This document shows, in pieces, positions 42,431 through 52,020 of a stretch of DNA of 64,000 nt. Every line of letters starts with the position of its first letter. Position 1 is the stretch's first letter. Both the position numbers and the translations under genes were made by a program. A model generated the notes under the pieces. It was not told the DNA's origin. It saw only the letters and a list, made by a program, of their open reading frames with translations, and did not search any database. This DNA comes from Kineosporia aurantiaca JCM 3230 (GTDB taxonomy: Bacteria > Actinomycetota > Actinomycetes > Actinomycetales > Kineosporiaceae): contig JODP01000006.1 of NCBI GenBank assembly GCA_000719025.1, forward strand, positions 62,001-126,000. The letters run 5' to 3'.

Positions 42431-43999
42431 TCAGCCCCTTACTGCGGTCATCGCGACCGACTGTGTTAGACGCTCGGTCTGCTCAGCGTCGACCACGCCT
42501 TCGATGTACGCCTCCAGAAGCAGTTCCCGCCCGGAGCTGGGCTCCTGGGCACGCACCACGAGTCGCCCGTCCACGGCAAGTTCGAAGGTGATCTCGATGA
42601 CGGAACCGGCCGGTAGCCCCTTCAGCCCGCACAGCTCGCCGTCGAGCACCCGCCGATTGTGCTCTCGCTCGGGGGACGTCACGGAGCCGGCTTGCTCGAA
42701 GACCTGGATCCGAACAGATTCCTGGTTGGTCAGGATGGTGCCGAACCCGGACGTGGTCTCCCGGCATGGAAGCGGGGTATTGGCCTCGACCAGATGAGAG
42801 ACGAAGCTGTGTTCTCCAGCCGGGTCGAAGCTGTCTTCTACCAGAACGCCCAGAGCCCGGGGTGTCACGGGGATGACGATGCCCTGCGGGGCGATGACAG
42901 GCTTGAATTCGCGAATGTCGCGCAGCGACTCAGGGCGAGCCGAGACGCTCAGTTGGTGCGCTCGCAGAGCGGCTCCCTTGGAAACGGCCAGATCCGGGTC
43001 CACCAGACGTGCCCGCAGTCCGAGTCTGCGCTCCAGACCCGCGGCGAGCGTTGGGGTGCGGCTGGCACCGCCGACCATGATGACTTCGTCGATTGAGCTG
43101 ACACCCTTGCTTGTTGCGGCTGCGAGAACGCGTTCGATGATGGTGTAGGTCTGGTCGAACAGATCGGCGCAGGTGGTCTCCAGGTCTTGACGATCCAGAG
43201 GGATGTTCAGTCGTTCCGGTCCGATCCGGACGGTCACCTCTTTTCGCATGCGCACGCTGAGGTCGCGTTTGGCCTGTTCGATGTCCAGCAGGAGGGCGCC
43301 GATCTGGGCGCTGTCATCGGTGAAGGCGTCGAAGGTGTCCTCGGGGACGGCTTGGCTGATCCGGGTGAGCATGAGATCGAGCAGTCGGTCATCGATATCG
43401 GAGCCGCCGAGGTGGTGGTGTCCGTCGGTGGCTACCACTACGGCGCTGCCAGCCTTGATCTGGATGACGGTGGTGTCGAAGGTTCCGCCGCCAAGGTCGT
43501 ACACCAGGACTGTGCGATCGCCTTCTGACACCAGCCCGTAGTGCATGGCTGCAGCGACTGGTTCGTCGAGTAGTTCGAGGACGTTTATCCCTGCGATGAT
43601 GGCGGCCTGTGCGGTCGCTTCTCGTTCTGCCAGTCCGAAATAGGCGGGGACGGTGATCACGCCGGCTGGTTGCCCGGCTATTCCCGCCGCGTCGACAAGC
43701 TGTCGCAGGATCAGCGCGGAGATCGACTCGGGTGTGTGTTCTCGACCGCGTAGATGCAGTGGGTGATCGGTTCCCATCTGTCGCTTGATCCGTGCGACTC
43801 CGTTGTCGGGATCGAGCGACATCAGTTGGCGTGCCTCTTCGCCTACGACCACCTCGTCAGTTGCTTCGAAGTAGACAACCGACGGTGTGATGTCCCGGCC
43901 AACGGCATTGGGCAGGACGACTACCGCGCCGGTGTCATCGACGGTGGCGACCACGGAATTGGTGGTTCCCAGGTCGATTCCAAGAGGTATCAGTGTCAT
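42431..43999 (-). CDS. Hsp70-family protein no. 2
   Basis: 522 residues, shorter than housekeeping DnaK (~610-640). LGIDLGTTNSVVATVDD is phosphate-1, VLVYDLGGGTFDTTVI phosphate-2, and EVIMVGGASRTPTLAAGL the adenosine motif. A short substrate-binding beta domain is present (IPVTPRALGVLVEDSF, ANTPLPCRET), but the helical lid appears missing. It overlaps the 59-aa membrane protein gene by 4 nt (ATGA). A second Hsp70 lies in the same operon. Both probably work as dedicated, non-housekeeping chaperones or switches for the GTPase complex. Confidence 0.88.
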   Translation of the reverse strand: MTLIPLGIDLGTTNSVVATVDDTGAVVVLPNAVGRDITPSVVYFEATDEVVVGEEARQLMSLDPDNGVARIKRQMGTDHPLHLRGREHTPESISALILRQLVDAAGIAGQPAGVITVPAYFGLAEREATAQAAIIAGINVLELLDEPVAAAMHYGLVSEGDRTVLVYDLGGGTFDTTVIQIKAGSAVVVATDGHHHLGGSDIDDRLLDLMLTRISQAVPEDTFDAFTDDSAQIGALLLDIEQAKRDLSVRMRKEVTVRIGPERLNIPLDRQDLETTCADLFDQTYTIIERVLAAATSKGVSSIDEVIMVGGASRTPTLAAGLERRLGLRARLVDPDLAVSKGAALRAHQLSVSARPESLRDIREFKPVIAPQGIVIPVTPRALGVLVEDSFDPAGEHSFVSHLVEANTPLPCRETTSGFGTILTNQESVRIQVFEQAGSVTSPEREHNRRVLDGELCGLKGLPAGSVIEITFELAVDGRLVVRAQEPSSGRELLLEAYIEGVVDAEQTERLTQSVAMTAVRG

Positions 44000-44175
44000 G
44001 TGAAGACTGCCTTGGTCAGGAACTGGAACCAGGATTGGCTCCAGTTTGCGGCGGCTCCCAGCGGTGAGGCGAGCGGGCCGTGGTCCAGGAATCCTGCGAC
44101 CGTCAGGGCAGCGAAGATGACGCAGGACAGGCCAATGGCTGACCGGGATGCCACGAAGGTGACTGGTGTGCTCAT
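43996..44175 (-). CDS. 59-aa single-pass membrane protein
   Basis: ATG at 44175, TGA ending at 43996; too short for routine gene calling. The product runs MSTPVTFVASRSAIGL, then SCVIFAALTVAGFL as a membrane helix, then DHGPLASPLGAAANWSQSWFQFLTKAVFT. Its start overlaps the stop of the upstream membrane GTPase by 4 nt (ATGA), and its stop overlaps the start of Hsp70 no. 2 by 4 nt. This double coupling in a tight operon is strong support that it is translated. It may anchor or accompany the membrane GTPase. Confidence 0.75.
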   Translation of the reverse strand: MSTPVTFVASRSAIGLSCVIFAALTVAGFLDHGPLASPLGAAANWSQSWFQFLTKAVFT

Positions 44176-45773
44176 GGTGCCTGCCTGTCTGCAGCGGGGT
44201 TCCCGATCGGAGCGACCGGGGTAGCGGTGTCCTGGGGGGAGTCAGGTAGGTGAATGACCAGGGGATCGGGCAGATTCAGCCCACGGGTCGACAGCAGCCA
44301 GCGAAGGGGGGCTCCTGGGTCGGTATTTCGCGTAGTGAGACGCGAGGACTGTGAGGCGATCAGGAAGTACCGGACATCGGCGAACTCCCGTTCGGCAGCA
44401 AGAGTGAGATTATGTAGTCCTGCCTCGTACAACCAAGCACGAATATCGGAACTTTCGGCTGCGGGAGCCAGCCCATGCTGTTGCAGGAGGTCCGCCCGAG
44501 AGACAGCTACGGCGAGCCGCTGCGCGTTGGGTCTCACTCCGCTACCGCGCAACCGTGAGAGTACTTCGTTGTAGGTGCCCTCGGGGTCTCCACCGGAGGA
44601 AAGCGCTGCTGCGCCTCCTTCGATGCCCGAGAGCCGATCGGTAACAGCGGTCAGCGAGAACGGGTCGAGCACGTACACCAGTCCTTGGGCGGTGCTCAGG
44701 AAGCCCATCTCGTCGTGACGGGCCGGGGCGCGGAAGCGCTCTCCGGCGGCATCGAACAGGTGCAGCAGTGTGGCCGTCACGCCGGCTCCGATCTGGCAGG
44801 TCAACGCGGAGGGCAGGGCATCTGTCGTCTTCGTCGTGTCCTGGCCGGAACGGATCAACTGCAGGGCCCACTGTCCGCGGGCGTGGGAGTCCTCATCGGG
44901 GAAGGTGATGGCGGGGCCTCCCTCTTTCACGCTCTCCAGCAGCGCATCCAGGCTTGCGCACAGAAAGCGCGTCTTGCCTGCTCCAACGTCGCCGAAGATC
45001 GGTATGCGCACATCACGTGCGACGGCTGTTGGCGTCAGTAATGGCCGCTCACATCGCTGGCACACCGCGTTCAGCCGCCAGGCCGCTCGCAGGGCCATGG
45101 TCGGCAGCAGGACTCCGCATCGGCAGCGTCGGAAGAAGACTCCTAGCTGGCCGGGACGTATGTCTCGGTGCAGGACAGTGCATCCGGTACATCGGTAGGC
45201 GGGGCGTCGGCTGACGTAAAAGCATGTCGGACAAGATGCTTCGGCGCCGCGGAGCCTTCCCCAGCTGTACTCCACCGATCGCATGACTGCCGTGGCGAGG
45301 CTCAGGAGAAGAGCGAGGAGGGCGGTTAGGGCATAGACGAAAGCGATCTGGGCGGCTGTCAGGATGGTGATAACTAGGGCGGTCATGAGGAGTGCGGCGA
45401 TGCTGAGCAGGGGGAGGGGAAAGCACCCCCACCACAGTCGGATGTCGCCCCAGCGACCTCGTAGAAAGAGGTCGCACCAGCGATCAGCCAGGGCCTGGGA
45501 GTCCTTGACGACCTGTCGTACACAGGCACCGACATCGGTGTGAAGTTGTCGGCGTGCATATAGCGGCCAGGCCATGTCGGGTGGGAACTTCCCGGTTGAT
45601 GGCGGCCTGGCCGCCATCCGCTCGAGCAAGAAGGCCTGCGGGGTGATGTCGTCGGCTTTAAGCGCCAGGGCGATCACCCAGGACCGCGCACTGATGACCA
45701 GGGCGATGGCAAGAGCCACGCTTGCCGCAGCGCACAACGAGACGGTCAGGAGCCCGACCTCGTAGAGTGTCAT
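44172..45773 (-). CDS. Membrane-anchored zinc-ribbon GTPase, double-GTPase type 2
   Basis: 533 residues. Membrane segments lie at residues ~5-28 and in two close helices at ~117-165. Zinc-ribbon cysteines are at 181, 184, 195, 198 and at 217, 219, 238, 241. Walker A is GDVGAGKT at 261-268. LLHLFDAAGERF holds the D-x-x-G (G3), and AVAVSRADLL is the G4-like (N/T)KxD equivalent. This fits the TRAFAC-like GTPases that occur in pairs with a GAP1-type protein in actinobacterial conflict loci (from memory of that literature). It overlaps the GAP1-like gene upstream and the 59-aa gene downstream, each by 4 nt. Confidence 0.75.
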   Translation of the reverse strand: MTLYEVGLLTVSLCAAASVALAIALVISARSWVIALALKADDITPQAFLLERMAARPPSTGKFPPDMAWPLYARRQLHTDVGACVRQVVKDSQALADRWCDLFLRGRWGDIRLWWGCFPLPLLSIAALLMTALVITILTAAQIAFVYALTALLALLLSLATAVMRSVEYSWGRLRGAEASCPTCFYVSRRPAYRCTGCTVLHRDIRPGQLGVFFRRCRCGVLLPTMALRAAWRLNAVCQRCERPLLTPTAVARDVRIPIFGDVGAGKTRFLCASLDALLESVKEGGPAITFPDEDSHARGQWALQLIRSGQDTTKTTDALPSALTCQIGAGVTATLLHLFDAAGERFRAPARHDEMGFLSTAQGLVYVLDPFSLTAVTDRLSGIEGGAAALSSGGDPEGTYNEVLSRLRGSGVRPNAQRLAVAVSRADLLQQHGLAPAAESSDIRAWLYEAGLHNLTLAAEREFADVRYFLIASQSSRLTTRNTDPGAPLRWLLSTRGLNLPDPLVIHLPDSPQDTATPVAPIGNPAADRQAP

Positions 45774-48205
45774 CGGGTCTTGTCGCCTCTCGACCAGAAG
45801 CCTCTTCGTGGCTCTGCGGGCTCAGGGGCGCTGAACATCGTCGCCCAGTGCGGACGGGCATCTGCCGGGAGCAATCCGTAGATGGTGGTGGCCAGTTCGT
45901 CGCGTTGTGGCGTGGGGAAGGGCTCGAGGAAGTCCCGGATGCCTCCCGTCAGCGCGGCTCGGGGATGCTCGGGCAGGATCTTGTCATCGGTGCACCAGAG
46001 CACGAGCCGGCACAGAGTGGTCTCGGTTCGGGTCCCGGCGAGCTCACCAATAGCGGCCGCGACGAAGCCGGCGATTGCGGCGTCCGGCAGAGCGGCGAGC
46101 ACGTGAGCGCCCGCCCACTGCTGAGCTGAGGTCAGCGAATACGTGAGCAGAAGGTGGGTCCGGGGCCGTAACACGCGTATGTCTGTACGCTGCAGGACTT
46201 TTATCGAGCTGTACAGGTTCCACTGTTCGTCCTCGGACTCGCTCACGTCTCGCAGCTGCTGGAGGACTCTGATCACGTGGTGGTCTGATGCCAGGAGCTG
46301 ATCCAGGTCGGCGTCCCGTGGCAGGGTCTTGCGGTCGCGCAAGTGATGCATGGCCAGCAGGAGATCTTCATCCGGGGCCTCGATGCTCGCGCGGACAGCG
46401 CGCTGCGCCTGCTCGATCACTGCCGGCAGCAAGGGTATCCAGGTGGGCACTCGGCCCACGATCGCCACGGCGTCGTGCGGCTGTAGCTGATTCCACGCCA
46501 GCAAAGCTTGCTGGAAGCCGTGAGCAGCATGAGCGCTGTCCTGGCCGTAGCGTTGCAGGGTTGCGGCAAGGATAACCGGACGAGTTTCCGGCGTGGCCGC
46601 TTCCAGTTCGGCGACGCGGATGTGCCAGCCGAGAGGGTCTTCGGGTGCGGCTGAGCTGAGGAGCATCGGCCATACCCGCCGCACGGGCTCGATCACCGCC
46701 TGATGGCCGTGTCTGAGCAACTGGTCGGACAGGACCTGGTGAAGGATGTCGGTGATGGCCTCGCTGAGGGCCCAGGTCCGGGGGTCATAATCGGACTGCG
46801 GCATGGCGACCCAGGCCGTGACGAATGCGTGCAGTCGCTCGACCAGGGCTGCCACGGGAAGCCGGATCCGGTGGCGGTGGGCCACTCGTAGTAGGGCGTC
46901 GATCGTGCGGTTGTCGTCGGCGTTGAGCACTGCGGAGGCGATGTCGCTCTGAGCGTCCCGGTAGGCATCCGTGCTCAGGTCCATCGTTCGCAGTCTGTCC
47001 GCCGGTGGGCGCATCCCGTTGCGGGCGGCGTCGATCTCGGCCACGAGCAGGGCTTGACGCACCTTCGCTGCGTTCTCAGCGAGGGTGCCCGTGGTCATGA
47101 GCGCATCGACGGCCTGCAAGTGATCGGGGTGAGGTTGGTACTGAAGCAGGATCTGGACCACATCGGGTCCATAGTTGTCACGCAGGTGAGGTGCGGCGGA
47201 CGAGAGCCACCGGATCAGGCCAGGGGGCTCCCAGCACCTATCCTCAGGGGTGCTCAGGGCCCACGCCGTCTGACGGGCGTCGGCCTGAGCCGGTGTCTCC
47301 GGCCCCGTTCCAGTCGTCTGTATGGCTTGCGTGGTTTCAGCCAGCAGCTCAGCGAACTCGACTGCCTCAAGCACGCGATATGGGTCCTCCGCGCTTGCCA
47401 GTCGCGCTACCCAGAAGGCAGCGCGGGGACTGATCTCCTGCTCGGAACACGTCTCCTCCACGGTGTCGAGAACGAATCGGTGCTGCTCGGCTTCGACGGG
47501 TAGCCGCCGGCCGAACGCGCGTGGAAACGCGCAGATGCGTTGACTGGCGTGAGTGGGCCGGTCGACGAAGACCTTAAAAGAGATCTCGAGGGCCGTTCTC
47601 ATCGGCAGGAGCACCGTTGCGGCGGCAATCCAGGACATCGCCTCCTGCGGGGTTTCCGCAAGTAGCAGGACCTTTCGTCCGTCCGGTTGTTCCAGCACGG
47701 ACAACAGCTGCGCCAGCGGTTCAGCGGACGACAGGTGGGAGACCCAACTGGCCACGGCGTCGATGTCCAGCGGCCCGGGCTCGAGGTAGTCGTCGAAGGC
47801 CGGGCACGTGGTCTGCGGCCAGGCGACTTCACGCCACAGCGGTGAGTGCCATAGCTGGGCAGGACGAACTGCCCCATATGATTGGGCATTTCGAGTCAGC
47901 AGGCAATCGGCCAGATGGTTGCCCTGACGGGCTCCGTTGACCTCCCGGCCCAGATACAGGCTCTGCGCTGTGCCGTACCCGGCATCGGCGGAGTGCGCGA
48001 AACCGCGAGGGAAGTCCTGAGGTGGCAGACCCTGCGCTATCCAGGTGTCCTGGATGGCGTACAGGAGGGAATTGACGGCCAGCTGTTCCTGCTGGCGATC
48101 CACACCCTCGGACTGGGCCTGGATCTGGAATCCGGTGCTCCCGCGCCGTCCTTGGCCCGCCTGGCAGTCGGTGTAGAGCAGCCGCTCGAATCCTGATCCG
48201 GTCAC
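45770..48205 (-). CDS. GTPase-associated protein, GAP1-like
   Basis: 811 residues from a GTG at 48205, which overlaps the stop of the upstream GTPase gene by 4 nt; the longer frame to 48394 lies inside that gene. The N-terminal domain starts FERLLYTDCQAGQGRRGSTGFQIQAQSEGVD, the pattern of the GAP1-N domain predicted to act on TRAFAC GTPases. ALEISFKVFVD and ICAFPRAFGR follow in the middle, and the rest is an all-helical solenoid-like C-terminal half. It sits exactly between two GTPase genes, which supports a role as their regulator or scaffold. No catalytic motif is evident. Confidence 0.72.
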   Translation of the reverse strand: MTGSGFERLLYTDCQAGQGRRGSTGFQIQAQSEGVDRQQEQLAVNSLLYAIQDTWIAQGLPPQDFPRGFAHSADAGYGTAQSLYLGREVNGARQGNHLADCLLTRNAQSYGAVRPAQLWHSPLWREVAWPQTTCPAFDDYLEPGPLDIDAVASWVSHLSSAEPLAQLLSVLEQPDGRKVLLLAETPQEAMSWIAAATVLLPMRTALEISFKVFVDRPTHASQRICAFPRAFGRRLPVEAEQHRFVLDTVEETCSEQEISPRAAFWVARLASAEDPYRVLEAVEFAELLAETTQAIQTTGTGPETPAQADARQTAWALSTPEDRCWEPPGLIRWLSSAAPHLRDNYGPDVVQILLQYQPHPDHLQAVDALMTTGTLAENAAKVRQALLVAEIDAARNGMRPPADRLRTMDLSTDAYRDAQSDIASAVLNADDNRTIDALLRVAHRHRIRLPVAALVERLHAFVTAWVAMPQSDYDPRTWALSEAITDILHQVLSDQLLRHGHQAVIEPVRRVWPMLLSSAAPEDPLGWHIRVAELEAATPETRPVILAATLQRYGQDSAHAAHGFQQALLAWNQLQPHDAVAIVGRVPTWIPLLPAVIEQAQRAVRASIEAPDEDLLLAMHHLRDRKTLPRDADLDQLLASDHHVIRVLQQLRDVSESEDEQWNLYSSIKVLQRTDIRVLRPRTHLLLTYSLTSAQQWAGAHVLAALPDAAIAGFVAAAIGELAGTRTETTLCRLVLWCTDDKILPEHPRAALTGGIRDFLEPFPTPQRDELATTIYGLLPADARPHWATMFSAPEPAEPRRGFWSRGDKTR

Positions 48206-49374
48206 AGCGAGGCCACCTTGTTCTCCTTGGCCAGCAGCCACAGAATCGGGTCCTCCACGCGATGCGGGCGCACCCCGCCTGGATCGACTCGTCCCTGGTC
48301 GTAGTCGGGTTCGGCGCCCAGCGCCGAGACCGCGAAGTACTGGAAGTCCGAGTAGTTCAGGCGTAGGTGCACGTCGATGTCCGATGCTTCCCAATCGTGC
48401 ATCAGGGCTCGGACGGTCTCGTGCACGGCCTGCCCGTCTGCCTGGGTGTAGCCGGGCACCTGAGGTGCTTTGGCCATGACCGGGCTTCCGCGGTCCATCC
48501 CAGAGAAGAAGGCGTCGATTTTCGTGAATACGACGGCGATGGGGACCTTGATTTTCTTGTGTTGCTTGAGGCGCAGCTCTGTACGTAGGAGTTCGGTGAT
48601 GCGCGAGATGACCTCCAGCGGGGTTCCGTCGGTGGACAGGACCGCAGCGGGCGGCAGGTTCAGCCGAGCTCGGGCACCCGGCAGGGCGAAGGGGTCCAAA
48701 GCGACGATGAGCCCGTTACAGACCGGCAGGTAGCGCTGGCTGAAGGTCTTGTCGTAGCTGTTGAGGTCTTCCCCGGCGGTGTCGACGAATGACAGAACGG
48801 TGCTACCTGAGCGCCTGACCCCGAGGCGTCGTGCGGGTTCGCCCTGCCAGAGCATCACGACCGACTGTCGGCGATTCGTGGTCGAGTCTTCCTGCGTGGC
48901 TGGGGGCAGTGCGTGACCGTCGAAGAACGGCTCCTCGCGGTTGACTCGGTAGGCCTCGACGCCCTCCGATCCGTCCGGTTGATCGGTCGCTATGCGCACC
49001 GCGGCCTGAAAACGCTTGCCGACCTGTTCGCGGAGCTGCCTGATCAGCACCATCATCAAGACCGACTTGCCGCTGCCCTTGGACCCGACGATCCCGATGG
49101 TCGGGCTGTTGGTGTCGATGAAGGCAAGTGGCAGGGCGGTGTGGCACTGCGGGCAGGCCCGTCGCAGGGCTTCCGCCCCGCAGCCAGGGCACGTGGGGGG
49201 CATGTTCCGCGCCGGCATGAACGTCGGGAACGAGGGCAGCGTATTGCCCGTCAGGCGCGTGCGCTCGGGGTCCTCCTCCGCCGTGCACTGCGTGACACCG
49301 CGGTTGGTGCACTGATAAGCCAGGTGAGAGGAATCGATGCGGGTGAAGCAGAACGGGCAGGCCACGCGGGACAT
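48202..49374 (-). CDS. Zinc-ribbon GTPase, double-GTPase type 1
   Basis: 390 residues from the ATG at 49374, which overlaps the upstream stop by 1 nt (TGATG) and has a near-perfect AAGGAGG. Zinc ribbons use C6/C9 and C62/C65/C74/C77. Walker A GSKGSGKS is at 97-104, G3 DTAGED at 198-203, and G4 FTKID at 283-287. The protein is soluble. It is a TRAFAC-like GTPase and the probable cytoplasmic partner of the membrane GTPase encoded two genes down, with the GAP1-like protein between them. Confidence 0.8.
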   Translation of the reverse strand: MSRVACPFCFTRIDSSHLAYQCTNRGVTQCTAEEDPERTRLTGNTLPSFPTFMPARNMPPTCPGCGAEALRRACPQCHTALPLAFIDTNSPTIGIVGSKGSGKSVLMMVLIRQLREQVGKRFQAAVRIATDQPDGSEGVEAYRVNREEPFFDGHALPPATQEDSTTNRRQSVVMLWQGEPARRLGVRRSGSTVLSFVDTAGEDLNSYDKTFSQRYLPVCNGLIVALDPFALPGARARLNLPPAAVLSTDGTPLEVISRITELLRTELRLKQHKKIKVPIAVVFTKIDAFFSGMDRGSPVMAKAPQVPGYTQADGQAVHETVRALMHDWEASDIDVHLRLNYSDFQYFAVSALGAEPDYDQGRVDPGGVRPHRVEDPILWLLAKENKVASL

Positions 49375-52016
49375 CAGCCCTCCTTCAGCTGCGAGACGGG
49401 CGGGTCGCTCAGACGGCCCCGCCCGGAGATGATGAACGCCCGGACCCAGAACGGCTTGTGTACACCGGTGGGAACGAAGACCTGCAGGGTGACGGGAATG
49501 CCCGCGGTCAGGTCGAGCTGGTGGCTCACCAGGGGGATGCATTTCTCGGCGTTCAGAGGCATCACCGAACCTGGCGAGACGACGACCTGGACCTGTACGC
49601 CCGAGCAGTTCTCGTCGCTGCGGAAGGTGATGTGCTTGGCCCGCCCCCTGACGCCCTGCAGTGAACGCGCTCTCTTCACCTCGTACATGATCTGGACCTC
49701 GACGACCGCCCGCAGCGTGATGTTCAGGGCAGGGGCGGCGAATCGGCGCCCCTCTACCTGGACAAGGGACCGGACCTGAACCGTCGTCGGAGCGGGTCCC
49801 AGAGGGACCCGAAAGCCTCCCTGGACGCCGTACTGCGTACGTCCCACGACCTCGACCTCAGGCTCACCATCGCTCTCCCAGCTGACCTCGGCCAGTTGGG
49901 ACGTCTCTGGCCATTGCCAGGCGAGGGTCGCGTGGTCAGCGAACTCGGTAGCCTGCAGCCCGGTGACCGGCGCGGTCACCGCCACCACAGCACACTCACC
50001 AGCCACAAGGCCGGTTCCACCGGACGACACAGCCAGCACATGATGGACACCCGGGGGAAATTGCGCATCCAGCAGAACCTCACCGCGAGCGGCCGTGCGT
50101 ACGCCGGACACTTCAACGCCGAATCGATGTACCTGCTCGGGCGAGACCCTCTCTCCCAGACGCCAGGGTGCTGGCCGGGTGGACCGGATGATCTGCACGT
50201 CCGACCGATCCACTTCCCGCCAGGAGATCTGCACTCCGGGAACGCCCTCGCGCATGACGGGGCGGGCCTGCAACTGAGTCACCGGGCGCGCATGCGAACG
50301 TGGAGTCGCATCGATCATCACCGGATCGGCGCGCAGTTCCGCTCCGTCCCTGCTGCGGTAGACGGCGATTACCAGAAAGTGCAGTCCCACACCCTCTTCG
50401 AGGCTCTTGAGCGTGCAGGTGCTGCGATCGACCGGCAACGGGGTGCGGGTGCCCGCCGCGACCTGGAACACCTCCACGCGCTGCGCCGAGGGATGTGCCG
50501 ACCAGCGCAGGACCACTGAGGCCGGTCCCACATCAGCGGTCAGGTCACGCACGGTGGGCAGCAGGCTGATGGACGCGGGTGCCGGGCGCGAGTACGGGCG
50601 GCCCGGTTCGAGAGCGAAGACACTGTAGAAGAGCGGACGGGCGATCGCTGCCGGACGGTCATCGAGCTGAGTGCCCGCTGTCTGCTGAACGGTCAAGCCG
50701 TCGGCAGGGCTGAGGGGTGACCTGTCTTCGGAGCGAACGAGAACGTAGCGGGTGCTCTCACCGTGGCCCGGTCCCGGTTTCCAGACCGCCCGCACGCTCT
50801 CGCCCTCGGCCACCAGACGCAGATCGGCCGGCGGAGGCACCGCGACTGCACTCATGGCCATCTCAGCCTCTTCCTGGCTGATCGCGGCTGCCTCACGCAG
50901 CAGGAGCATGGCTCGCGCCTCGTCATCGGTGCGCCGGGCCGCTTCTGCCTGCTTCAGCAGTTGGGCCAGGTTGTCTCGCGCGGCCTTGACCAGATGCAGA
51001 GCTTGCTTCTTGCTGTCCAGGACGTCCGGCAGCGTCTGGGCCGTCTGGGCTGCCTCCGCGAGGCGGCCCTCGGACAGAAGGGCCTCCACCCGCTCCAGCC
51101 CGCCGGGCCCCGTTGTGCGGCGACTGATGAGAAGAAGGGCCAGCACCGCTGATTCGTTCTCCTCGAGCTGATACCTGATCAGCTCCGAACGCACGGCGGC
51201 AGGACCGAGAGAGACCCTCCCCTCGACCAGCGAGACCAGGTGCATCACAGCAATTTCACGCAGGCTCGTACCGCCTCGGTCGGCGCTCGCCAGGATGTTC
51301 AGTGCCGCTGCACGGGCAGTGTCAACTGCCGAGGTGCCCCGGCGGTTGGCCTCGGTCGTGCGCTCCCGGATGGTGACCGCGTCCAGCCGCAGCCCGGGAT
51401 TGCCCACACTGGCGAACTTCTCCAGCAGCCGGAACTTTCCCGAGTCGGGATGAAGCAGGGTCGGCACGGTGTGAGCGCCAGAGGCGACCAGGAGTGCAGC
51501 CAGCTTCGTGAACAACGTCGCATGAAGCGGCGGCGCCGGCGGCAGTTCGATATCGGCGACGACTCTCAGCCCTGCCAGCCGGGCGGCGGCCTGTGCGTCG
51601 GACGTTCCGAGACCCAACTTGGCCGCGAAATCCGCGACAATGGCTGCGGTCACGACCCCCAGCTGCGCGTAGGCGTCCTTGAGTAACCGGGTCATCTCCT
51701 CGACCCGGGCTTGGCTCGCCTCCTGTCCCTTCGCTGCTTGTTCCTGCCACCATTGAGGCGTCGTGATGGCGTTGCCGTGCTGTTTACGCAGTTGTTCGTC
51801 GGCGGTGCGGCACAGATGGCTGATCTTGGCGAGGGCGCTGCCGGCCCCCTGAGCGTTCCAGACCGAGCGAACGGCGCGTATCTGCTGCTCGATGTCCGTG
51901 AGAGACGCTGGCAGCGTTATGGCATAGCGTTCAAGCAGATCGTCGTCCGACAAGTGCGTGACCCGGCGGCGGGGGCGCAGGTACTCCTCCGTGTAGAGCT
52001 TGGGATCGAAGTTCAC
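49374..52016 (-). CDS. Large helical plus fibronectin-like repeat protein
   Basis: 880 residues from a GTG at 52016. Residues 1-~400 are helical (DIEQQIRAVRSVWNAQG, a coiled coil, then TPR-like or armadillo-like helices). From ~400 on there are about four beta-sandwich repeats with fibronectin type III features: LRLVAEGESVRAVWKP, DVGPASVVLRWSAHPSAQRVEVF, GVQISWREVDRSDVQII and EFADHATLAWQWPE. The C-terminus is a further beta domain. It starts 4 nt after the Hsp70 no. 1 stop. The fold suggests a binding scaffold for substrate or partner; no enzyme motif is seen. Confidence 0.7.
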   Translation of the reverse strand: MNFDPKLYTEEYLRPRRRVTHLSDDDLLERYAITLPASLTDIEQQIRAVRSVWNAQGAGSALAKISHLCRTADEQLRKQHGNAITTPQWWQEQAAKGQEASQARVEEMTRLLKDAYAQLGVVTAAIVADFAAKLGLGTSDAQAAARLAGLRVVADIELPPAPPLHATLFTKLAALLVASGAHTVPTLLHPDSGKFRLLEKFASVGNPGLRLDAVTIRERTTEANRRGTSAVDTARAAALNILASADRGGTSLREIAVMHLVSLVEGRVSLGPAAVRSELIRYQLEENESAVLALLLISRRTTGPGGLERVEALLSEGRLAEAAQTAQTLPDVLDSKKQALHLVKAARDNLAQLLKQAEAARRTDDEARAMLLLREAAAISQEEAEMAMSAVAVPPPADLRLVAEGESVRAVWKPGPGHGESTRYVLVRSEDRSPLSPADGLTVQQTAGTQLDDRPAAIARPLFYSVFALEPGRPYSRPAPASISLLPTVRDLTADVGPASVVLRWSAHPSAQRVEVFQVAAGTRTPLPVDRSTCTLKSLEEGVGLHFLVIAVYRSRDGAELRADPVMIDATPRSHARPVTQLQARPVMREGVPGVQISWREVDRSDVQIIRSTRPAPWRLGERVSPEQVHRFGVEVSGVRTAARGEVLLDAQFPPGVHHVLAVSSGGTGLVAGECAVVAVTAPVTGLQATEFADHATLAWQWPETSQLAEVSWESDGEPEVEVVGRTQYGVQGGFRVPLGPAPTTVQVRSLVQVEGRRFAAPALNITLRAVVEVQIMYEVKRARSLQGVRGRAKHITFRSDENCSGVQVQVVVSPGSVMPLNAEKCIPLVSHQLDLTAGIPVTLQVFVPTGVHKPFWVRAFIISGRGRLSDPPVSQLKEG

Positions 52017-52020
52017 GACG

